This document shows, in pieces, positions 57,863 to 64,000 of a stretch of DNA of 64,000 nucleotides. The stretch is from positions 68,806 through 132,805 of the forward strand of contig DHEF01000042.1 in the NCBI GenBank assembly GCA_002399735.1, given 5' to 3'. Numbering within the stretch: position 1 is the stretch's first letter; each line of letters begins with the position of its first letter. This stretch comes from Chitinophagaceae bacterium UBA4857 (GTDB taxonomy: Bacteria; Bacteroidota; Bacteroidia; Chitinophagales; Chitinophagaceae). Position numbers and translations under genes: made by a program. Below the pieces are notes generated by a model. The model saw only the letters and a list, made by a program, of their open reading frames with translations. It was not told where the DNA came from and made no database searches.

Positions 57863-59200
57863 ATGGCAAAAAAAATAATAATACTAGGCAGCGGCGAAAG
57901 CGGAGTAGGCGCAGCCATCTTGGCCAAACAAAAAGGCTTTGATGTATTTGTTTCCGATAGTAGTTCTTTAAAAGAGCAGTTTAAAAAAGAGTTGGACGAT
58001 GCACAGATTGAATGGGAAGAAGGTGGTCATACTTTAGAAAAAGTATTAGTTGCAGACGAAATTGTGAAAAGTCCGGGTATACCTGAAAAGGTACCGGTAA
58101 TGAAAGCCATCAGAGAAAAAGGCATATATGTTATAAGCGAAATTGAATTGGCCTACAGATATAAGGGCGATAGTAAAATAGTAGCCATTACCGGAAGTAA
58201 CGGTAAAACAACCACTACTACTTTAATACACCATATATGTTTAGTTGGTGGATTAGATGCAGCCTTGGTTGGTAATGTTGGCTTTTCTTTTGCCAGACAA
58301 GTGGCAATAAGTCCAAAACCATATTATATAGTGGAGGTAAGCAGTTTTCAGTTAGATGATATAAAAACGTTTAAACCGGATATAGCGGTACTAACGAATA
58401 TAACAGAGGATCATTTAGACAGGTACGATTATAAGTTTGAGAATTATATAGCCAGTAAGTTTAGAATAATCATGAACCAGGATAAGAACGATTATTTTAT
58501 TTACTCGGAAGACGATGAAGTGACCATAAAATATTTAGAACAATTTAAGAATTACTCTAACCCATTACCGATTAGTATGAGAAAGGAAACAAACGGCGCA
58601 TTTATTAAAGACGGAGACATGTACGTAAGAACAGGCGAAGATTTTATTACCATGAGTGTGGAGGACTTCTTCCAAAAAGGAAAACACAATCAGTATAATA
58701 CTATGGCAGCCTGTTTAGCAGCGGAAAAGTTAGATATAAGAAAAGACCGTATAAAAGAAGCGGTACAAACTTTTCAAAGTCTGGAGCATCGTATGGAGCC
58801 GGTAATTACGGTAAGAGGAGTAGAGTTTATTAATGACAGTAAGTCAACTAATGTAAACTCAGTATGGTATGCTTTAGAAAGCATGGTAAAACCAACGGTT
58901 TTAATATTAGGTGGCGTAGATAAGGGTAATGACTACGGCATTTTAAAAGACCTGGTAAAACAAAATGTAAGAGCCATTGTGTGTATGGGTGTTGATAATT
59001 CAAAAATTCACGAAGCTTTTGATGATGCAGGTGTACCGGTTGTTGATACAGTAAATGCACAGGATGCAGTTCGTGCGTCTTTTGAATTAGCACAAAAAGG
59101 TGACGTGGTTTTGTTAAGCCCTGCATGCGCCAGCTTTGATTTGTTTAAAAATTATGAAGACAGAGGTACGCAGTTTAAACAAGCGGTGAGAGATTTGTAG
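57863..59200 (+). CDS. murD: UDP-N-acetylmuramoylalanine--D-glutamate ligase
   Basis: Cytosolic Mur ligase adding D-glutamate to UDP-MurNAc-L-Ala. The N-terminal Rossmann-like domain opens with KKIIILGSGESGVGAAIL. The ATP loop GSNGKTTTT is at residues 111-119, with EVSSFQLDDI, NITEDHLDRY and INDSKSTNVNSV further on. It is 445 residues from ATG 57863; the frame could start at TTG 57845, but the ATG aligns with the family start. Its position after mraY follows dcw order. The 230-bp spacer upstream and 270-bp spacer downstream hold repeats. Confidence 0.96.
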   Translation: MAKKIIILGSGESGVGAAILAKQKGFDVFVSDSSSLKEQFKKELDDAQIEWEEGGHTLEKVLVADEIVKSPGIPEKVPVMKAIREKGIYVISEIELAYRYKGDSKIVAITGSNGKTTTTTLIHHICLVGGLDAALVGNVGFSFARQVAISPKPYYIVEVSSFQLDDIKTFKPDIAVLTNITEDHLDRYDYKFENYIASKFRIIMNQDKNDYFIYSEDDEVTIKYLEQFKNYSNPLPISMRKETNGAFIKDGDMYVRTGEDFITMSVEDFFQKGKHNQYNTMAACLAAEKLDIRKDRIKEAVQTFQSLEHRMEPVITVRGVEFINDSKSTNVNSVWYALESMVKPTVLILGGVDKGNDYGILKDLVKQNVRAIVCMGVDNSKIHEAFDDAGVPVVDTVNAQDAVRASFELAQKGDVVLLSPACASFDLFKNYEDRGTQFKQAVRDL

Positions 59201-59207
59201 GGTAATT

Positions 59208-59238
59208 TGTTGATTAGATGATTCGGAAATTTGGTAAT
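59208..59238. repeat. Family I word repeat after murD
   Basis: GATTAGATGATTCGGAAATT, then TGGTAATGGAG, is the reverse-strand form of the AAATTTCCAAATCATC word. Confidence 0.45.
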
Positions 59239-59317
59239 GGAGAACAATGTAGGATTTCTGATTTGACGTTGTTATATGTATGAAGTATTAAAGCATACAA
59301 AGTTTGCTTACTACTCA

Positions 59318-59396
59318 ATGGTGAATAAAGTTGTTGCAGTTGAAGAGTGCGACGCAACAGACGATGATAGTAGCAATGCAGCTGGTAACAAAAAAT
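59318..59396 (-). repeat. Family A element copy, antisense to the dcw genes
   Basis: On the minus strand: TTTTTTGTTACCAGCTGCAT, TGCTACTATCATCGTCTG, TTGCGTCGCACTCTTCAACT, then GCAACAACTTTATTCACC. A CCCTTTAGGGGTTGGGG hairpin repeat lies just beyond (59441-59461), immediately before ftsW. Confidence 0.75.
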
Positions 59397-59471
59397 AAAT
59401 ACGACGTATAGAGTAGCGTTTGTATTATAAAGTAACTAAACTTCCCTTTAGGGGTTGGGGGTAAATAATAA

Positions 59472-60749
59472 ATGTCGGCAACGGTAGATATACAGGAAGA
59501 AGAGCAAGTGGTAGCCAAAAACTGGACAACCAACTTACGCCAACACGCAAGTGGCGATAAGGTTATCTGGGCATTGGTAGTGTTGCTCACGTTAGTATCG
59601 TTGCTGGCAGTGTATAGTGCAACAGGCTCTTTGGCATATAAAAATTACAAGGGCAATACCGAAGTGTATTTGTTTAAGCAGGTAGTATTTATTTTAATAG
59701 GCATAGCCGTAATTTATTTTGCACACAGGGTAAACTATACCGTTTATGCAAAAGTAGCAACGGTGTTATTTATACTAACCATACCATTGTTAATGTACAC
59801 TTTGTTTTTTGGTGTTACTATGAATGAAGGTAGCCGCTGGATACGCCTGCCAATTATTAATATGACCATGCAAACATCCGATTTGGCTAAGCTTGCCTTG
59901 TTCATGTATTTAGCAAAAGTGCTTAGTCGTAAACAGGATGTAATAAAGGATTTTAAAAAGGGGTTTTTACCATTGATTATTCCTGTCGGTATTGTATGCG
60001 CATTAATTGCACCGGCTAACTTATCGACTGCATTGCTATTAGGTGCCAGTTGTTTAATGTTATTGTTTATAGGTAGGGCAAGTGTAAAACATTTATTAAT
60101 GGTAGTAGGCATAGCCTGCATACCCATTGTGTTTTTAATTGTATCGGCAGTAGTAAGGCATAGTGCAACGGAGGAAGAAGTGAGTGCAAAAAAAGCAGCT
60201 GGATCGGGTGTATTAGTAAGATGGAATACCTGGGTGGGTCGTGTAGAGAATTTTATATATGGTGGTAAGGGTGCAGATAATGATGAAATGTATCAAACCA
60301 ATCAAGCGAAGATAGCTATTGCAAAAGGTGGCTTGTTGGGTGTTGGTCCGGGTAACAGTACAACCCGTGATTACTTACCGCAAGCGTATAACGATTTTAT
60401 TTTCGCCATTATTATAGAAGAGTATGGTGTGTTTGGCGGAATGTTTATTGTGTTTTTTTATTTGGTTTTTTTATACCGGTGTATAAGGGTATTTAAACGA
60501 TGCCCGTATGCATTTGGCGCATTCCTGGCATTGGGATTAAGTTTTACATTGGCCATACAGGCAATAGCTAATATGGCAGTAACGGTAAACCTGTTTCCTG
60601 TAACCGGTGTAACCTTACCATTGGTTAGTATGGGCGGATCGAGTTTCTTATTTACTTGTTTGGCTATTGGTATTATATTAAGTGTATCAAGAAACGTGGA
60701 AAGACAGGAGGGTAAAACGGTACAGCCCGTGCCTGTAACGGAGGATTAA
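59472..60749 (+). CDS. ftsW: Septal peptidoglycan glycosyltransferase FtsW
   Basis: SEDS-family membrane glycosyltransferase that polymerises lipid II at the septum together with FtsI. It is 425 residues with a ~35-residue cytosolic start (acidic, EEEQVVAKNW), then about ten transmembrane helices. Family blocks: GSRWIRLPIINMTMQTSDLAKL (catalytic-Asp region, key part QTSDLAKLALF), AIAKGGLLGVGPGNS, YLPQAYNDFIFAIIIEEYG, and the C-terminal GVTLPLVSMGGSSFLF. The ATG follows a GC-rich hairpin repeat by ~10 bp. murG starts 18 bp downstream. Confidence 0.95.
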   Translation: MSATVDIQEEEQVVAKNWTTNLRQHASGDKVIWALVVLLTLVSLLAVYSATGSLAYKNYKGNTEVYLFKQVVFILIGIAVIYFAHRVNYTVYAKVATVLFILTIPLLMYTLFFGVTMNEGSRWIRLPIINMTMQTSDLAKLALFMYLAKVLSRKQDVIKDFKKGFLPLIIPVGIVCALIAPANLSTALLLGASCLMLLFIGRASVKHLLMVVGIACIPIVFLIVSAVVRHSATEEEVSAKKAAGSGVLVRWNTWVGRVENFIYGGKGADNDEMYQTNQAKIAIAKGGLLGVGPGNSTTRDYLPQAYNDFIFAIIIEEYGVFGGMFIVFFYLVFLYRCIRVFKRCPYAFGAFLALGLSFTLAIQAIANMAVTVNLFPVTGVTLPLVSMGGSSFLFTCLAIGIILSVSRNVERQEGKTVQPVPVTED

Positions 60750-60767
60750 TATTGAAAAGATAAAAGC

Positions 60768-61856
60768 ATGAAAGTAATTATTGCAGGCGGTGGTACAGGC
60801 GGACATATATTTCCCGCAATTGCTATTGCAAATGCTTTAAAAGAACAGCAAGCTAATGTGGAAATTCTTTTTGTTGGTGCAAAGGGAAAGATGGAGATGG
60901 AAAAAGTACCACAGGCAGGATATAAAATTGTAGGACTGGATATAGCAGGTTTTAATAGAAGTTCTTTGATAAAAAATATTGGACTACCGTTTAAACTGAT
61001 AAAAAGTTTTTTACAGGTCAAAAACATTTTTAAAAGATTTAGGCCCGATGCTGTTATAGGCGTGGGTGGTTATTCCAGCTTTCCTGTTTTAAGGTATGCA
61101 CAGGCAAAGGGCATTCATACTTTTATACATGAGTCAAATTCGTTTGCAGGCAAATCAAATATTTTATTAGGCAAAAAAGCAAGTAGAATTTTTACAGGCA
61201 CCGATGGTATGGAAAAGTTTTTTCCTGCAAATAAAATTATGGTAACCGGTAACCCGGTGCGTAGTGTTATTGCTCGTTCAGCAATTACCAAACAGGAAGG
61301 GGTAGACTTTTTTGGATTATCGTCACACAAAAAAACGGTGTTAGTAGTAGGTGGTAGTTTAGGTGCAAAAAGTATAAACGAAACAATTGACAAGCATCTG
61401 GATGAATTGTTGAATGCAGGCTTACAGGTTATTTGGCAAACAGGAAAGCCTTATGCAGCAACAGCTATAGCAAGGGTAAAAGATAAACAAGGTGTTTGGG
61501 CAAATGATTTTATTACCGATATGCAGTTGGCTTATGCTGCTGCGGATATTATTGTTGCACGTGCAGGTGCCATGACGGTGGCAGAAATATGTGTAGTGAA
61601 AAAGCCTGCTTTGTTTGTGCCTTATCCATATGCGGCCGAAGATCATCAAACGGCAAATGCAAATGCATTGGTTGAGAAAGGTGCGGCCATCATGGTAAAA
61701 GATAACGAAGCCATGCAAAACGCAGTACCATTGTTAATTGAACTGGCCGGTAATAACATGAAGCAGGATGTAATGAAAACAGCATTGGCAAGTTTAGCAA
61801 TTGTTGATGCGGATAAAAAAATAGCGAAAGAAGTTTTAACAGTAACAGTAACATAA
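60768..61856 (+). CDS. murG: UDP-N-acetylglucosamine--N-acetylmuramyl-(pentapeptide) pyrophosphoryl-undecaprenol N-acetylglucosamine transferase
   Basis: Peripheral membrane glycosyltransferase (GT28) that converts lipid I to lipid II. The N-terminal glycine-rich loop GGGTGGHIFPAIAIA starts at residue 7 (H13 contributes to the active site). PDAVIGVGGYSSFPVL and HESNSFAGKSN follow. In the C-terminal UDP-GlcNAc domain, VVGGSLGAKSINE, ADIIVARAGAMTVAEI and PYPYAAEDHQTANA are intact. At 362 residues it has normal length. It lies 18 bp after ftsW and 115 bp before murC; the latter spacer holds two small hairpins. Confidence 0.97.
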   Translation: MKVIIAGGGTGGHIFPAIAIANALKEQQANVEILFVGAKGKMEMEKVPQAGYKIVGLDIAGFNRSSLIKNIGLPFKLIKSFLQVKNIFKRFRPDAVIGVGGYSSFPVLRYAQAKGIHTFIHESNSFAGKSNILLGKKASRIFTGTDGMEKFFPANKIMVTGNPVRSVIARSAITKQEGVDFFGLSSHKKTVLVVGGSLGAKSINETIDKHLDELLNAGLQVIWQTGKPYAATAIARVKDKQGVWANDFITDMQLAYAAADIIVARAGAMTVAEICVVKKPALFVPYPYAAEDHQTANANALVEKGAAIMVKDNEAMQNAVPLLIELAGNNMKQDVMKTALASLAIVDADKKIAKEVLTVTVT

Positions 61857-61971
61857 ATCAAGACCCGGAGAACTATTTCCACTATAAGTGGAGTGTATGA
61901 ATGATTAATAATCCCAAACCTTATGAACACCCCTCTGGGGTTCACGTTAGTAGATTTTAAATGCACGAACT
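61857..61971. other. murG-murC spacer with two small hairpins
   Basis: TCCACT-ATA-AGTGGA (61878-61892) and an ACCCC-TCT-GGGGT hairpin (61929-61941). The first recalls hairpin 2 of the family A inserts (TTTCC at its apex). There is no T-run, so they need not terminate transcription. Confidence 0.5.
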
Positions 61972-63390
61972 ATGATGGATGAAAAAAAAACTTCCGATGT
62001 AAATACACCTTTTGCTGGTTTACAGTCGGTGTATTTTATAGGCATTGGTGGTATAGGGATGAGTGCATTGGCCAGGTTCTTTCACACGCAGGGAGTACAG
62101 GTTAGCGGGTACGATAAAACAAGTACCGTACTAACCAGACAGCTAAGCGATAGTGGCATAGAAATACATTACGAGGAGAATATTAGTTTATTACCTCCGC
62201 ATGTTGATTTGGTGGTGTACACACCCGCTATACCTGCTACGCATAAGGAGTTGGTACATTATCGGGAGACAGGTGTTAAAGTGATAAAAAGAAGTGATGT
62301 GTTGCAGATTATTTCCGAAGGATCATTTAATATATGTATTGCCGGTACACATGGTAAAACAACCATTACCACTATGGTGGCGCATATACTAAGAGATACG
62401 GGTTATGGCTGCAATGCTTTTTTAGGAGGGATCTCCGCAAATTATGGCACAAACTTTTGGAGCAATCCTAAAAATGTTTGTGTAATAGAAGCAGATGAAT
62501 ATGATAGAAGCTTTTTGAAATTAAGTCCGGATATAGCCATTGTTTCTGCAATGGACGCCGACCACCTGGATATTTATGGCGATGCCATAACCATGGAAGA
62601 AGCGTTTATTGATTTTACAAAAAAAATAAAATCAGGCGGTACATTAATACATCAGGCGGCATTGCCTAAAAGCAATCAGTTAGTGGCCGATGTAAAGTAT
62701 AGCTATGCCGTTAACCATGCAGGAGCTTATACCGTTGCTGAAAATATTCGTACCGGCGAAGGTGGTTATGTGTTTGATGTGCGTGTTGGGAAGGTAGTGT
62801 ATGAAAATGTGGTGTTAAATATGGGAGGCTTGCATAATATAGAAAATATGTTGGCTGCCATAACCGTTGCAAGTTCTTTACATATTGAGGGAGAAACAAT
62901 AAAATCAGCGGTAGCTTCTTTCAAAGGAGTAAAGCGCAGGTTTGAATATATAGTGCCACCTGCAGCGCAAGGCGATGTAGTATATATTGACGACTATGCA
63001 CATCATCCCGAAGAATTGCGTCCGCTGATTACAGGTGCAAAAAAAATGTTTATAGGTAAAAAATGTACCGTCATTTTTCAACCGCATTTATTTAGTCGTA
63101 CTCGTGATTTTGCTGATGGTTTTGCCGAAGTGTTGGACATGGCCGATGAAATAATTCTGCTACCTATTTATCCGGCAAGAGAGTTGCCCATGGAAAACGT
63201 AAACAGCGAAATGCTGTTGGAAAGAATGAAGAATAAAAACAAAAGAATTTTAAATAAAGAAGAAGTGATGCGTTGGATGCAGGAAGAATATGCAGTAAAC
63301 ACAACACAAGAAAAAAAAGTATTAATAACAGCAGGTGCCGGTGATATAGATACACTGGTACCACAGATTAAAGATTATTTGACAAAGTGA
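61972..63390 (+). CDS. murC: UDP-N-acetylmuramate--L-alanine ligase
   Basis: Cytosolic Mur ligase that attaches L-alanine to UDP-MurNAc, starting the stem peptide. The Rossmann start SVYFIGIGGIGMSALARFF is at about residues 19-37. The ATP loop AGTHGKTTITTM has GTHGKTT at 125-131. EADEYDRSFLKLSPDIAIV, DADHLDIYGD and YIDDYAHHPEEL are all present. It is 472 residues, a normal length. Two ATGs are adjacent (MMDEKK), and either could initiate. It is followed directly by a family A element and then ftsQ. No murB or ddl gene lies between them. Confidence 0.97.
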   Translation: MMDEKKTSDVNTPFAGLQSVYFIGIGGIGMSALARFFHTQGVQVSGYDKTSTVLTRQLSDSGIEIHYEENISLLPPHVDLVVYTPAIPATHKELVHYRETGVKVIKRSDVLQIISEGSFNICIAGTHGKTTITTMVAHILRDTGYGCNAFLGGISANYGTNFWSNPKNVCVIEADEYDRSFLKLSPDIAIVSAMDADHLDIYGDAITMEEAFIDFTKKIKSGGTLIHQAALPKSNQLVADVKYSYAVNHAGAYTVAENIRTGEGGYVFDVRVGKVVYENVVLNMGGLHNIENMLAAITVASSLHIEGETIKSAVASFKGVKRRFEYIVPPAAQGDVVYIDDYAHHPEELRPLITGAKKMFIGKKCTVIFQPHLFSRTRDFADGFAEVLDMADEIILLPIYPARELPMENVNSEMLLERMKNKNKRILNKEEVMRWMQEEYAVNTTQEKKVLITAGAGDIDTLVPQIKDYLTK

Positions 63391-63525
63391 TTTTTTGTTG
63401 ACGAGCAGCAGTTCCCTGATTGGGCTTTACTTGCGATGCTCCGTTCTGCTGCACCAATTCTATTGGCCAAAACGCAGCATCCCGAATTTATTTCGGGAAA
63501 ACAATATCGCTAATCAACAATAAGA
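63391..63525 (+). repeat. Family A element copy between murC and ftsQ
   Basis: TTTTTTGTTGACGAGCAGCA, GTTCCCTGATTGGGCTTTAC, TTGCGATGCTCCGTTCTGCT, CACCAATTCTATTGGCC, then a CCCGAA-TTTA-TTCGGG hairpin (about 63481-63497) and CAATATCGCTAATCAAC. It begins immediately at the murC stop codon, in the sense orientation. Confidence 0.8.
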
Positions 63526-63535
63526 GCGTTAAAAA

Positions 63536-64000
63536 TTGAGTAACAAAATATCCATAAAAAAAGTAGTAAGGTTTGCCATTTGGGCATTGATAGTTGTTGT
63601 AATGATTACACTAATCAATATGGCAATGGGTAGCCAGCGTACCGATGTGTGTAAAGACTATACCGTTAGCATAACTGGTGTAGAAGCAGGTGAAGTTTTT
63701 TTAACGGAGAAGGATGTAGTTAAACTGGTAGCATCAGCTACAAACGGAAAAATAAAAGGACAAAGTAAAGGTGCATTACCGTTACAAAAACTAGAGCAGT
63801 TACTGGAGGAGAATCATTGGGTAAGAGATGCGGAATTGTTTTTTGATAACAAAGATGTGTTGCATATTAATGTTGTTGAGCGTAAACCTATTGCCCGTGT
63901 ATTTACTGTTGCCGGTAAATCTTTTTATATAGATGAGCTGGGTACTATGTTGCCACTATCCGAGCAGGTAAGTGCCAAGTTACCGGTGTTTACAGGGTTT
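63536..64000 (+). CDS. ftsQ: Cell division protein FtsQ (partial, runs off the window end)
   Basis: An open frame of 155 codons to the last base. A short basic cytosolic N-terminus (SNKISIKKVVRF) is followed by one transmembrane helix (AIWALIVVVMITLINMAMG). A POTRA-like region comes next: YTVSITGVEAGEVFLTEKDV, then LEQLLEENHWVRDAELFFDN and VLHINVVERKPIARVF, which are FtsQ/DivIB hallmarks, then FYIDELGTMLPLS. FtsQ recruits FtsLB to the division site. The start is TTG at 63536; no ATG precedes the membrane helix. Position after murC fits dcw order. ftsA and ftsZ would be expected next, outside the window. Confidence 0.93.
   Translation, partial: MSNKISIKKVVRFAIWALIVVVMITLINMAMGSQRTDVCKDYTVSITGVEAGEVFLTEKDVVKLVASATNGKIKGQSKGALPLQKLEQLLEENHWVRDAELFFDNKDVLHINVVERKPIARVFTVAGKSFYIDELGTMLPLSEQVSAKLPVFTGF

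Noticed and set aside
1..64000. Insertion sequences, prophage or integrative element genes
   Set aside because: No transposase, integrase, phage structural or conjugation gene was recognised in any of the translated frames. The repeats are all short and non-coding.

Overview
The window looks like a contiguous piece of a Bacteroidota chromosome, most likely a Chitinophagia/Chitinophagaceae-type organism. Pointers are a type IX secretion (T9SS) sorting-domain protein, TAnnTTTG-type -7 promoter elements, little Shine-Dalgarno signal, DUF4294 and other Bacteroidota-typical families, bacillithiol synthesis (bshB1), a Bacteroidota-style SecA, and a dcw cluster without murF. The DNA is moderately AT-rich. 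I see no rRNA, tRNA, transposase, integrase, phage gene or CRISPR array. Assignment to a genus is not possible from the sequence alone.

Layout. 0-12.9 kb: amidohydrolase, prfA, an orphan immunity-like gene, DUF502 membrane protein, acyl-CoA dehydrogenase, a secreted DUF6055 metallopeptidase, a cytochrome c maturation pair (ccmE and a CcmF/CcsA-type protein), DUF4294, and an S41 peptidase lipoprotein. 13-27.5 kb: bshB1, a fatty acid desaturase, an agmatine block (aguB, a four-helix-bundle gene, aguA, and an agmatinase-family gene followed by a membrane protein and a radical SAM protein), osmC, isoaspartyl peptidase, an APC permease, an OmpH/Skp-like protein and small genes. 27.8-50 kb: atpD-atpC, TlpA-like, YegP-like, DUF4197, YqgE, an orphan histidine kinase, a T9SS cargo protein, secA, a lipoprotein, atpG (separate from atpDC), scpB, lysA, degP/htrA and a queA-family gene. 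50.7-64 kb: the dcw division and cell-wall cluster mraZ-rsmH-ftsL-ftsI-murE-mraY-murD-ftsW-murG-murC-ftsQ, with ftsQ cut by the window edge.

The protein content is mostly housekeeping. The unusual part is the intergenic DNA. About sixteen loci carry members of one interspersed, modular element (called family A here). It often begins within a few bases of a stop codon, in the same orientation as the upstream gene. Three copies carry different inserts at one internal position, and two of those inserts fold into the same pair of hairpins with compensatory base changes. Around these copies lie other repeat families: a ~127 bp family B in inverted orientation around 26.0-27.5 kb, a long GC-rich hairpin at 19.4 kb, and several families built from short degenerate words. 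One word family (D) brackets the four-helix-bundle gene and has been translated into the N-terminus of AguA. Another word overlaps the OsmC stop codon.

The mraZ control region (50.35-50.73 kb) is the richest regulatory site. It has five GTGG-type MraZ boxes at a strict 10-bp period over a candidate promoter, a near-identical inverted box pair about 330 bp upstream, and between them a helically phased run of DnaA-box-like 9-mers. All calls are from reading sequence and translated proteins; no database search was run.
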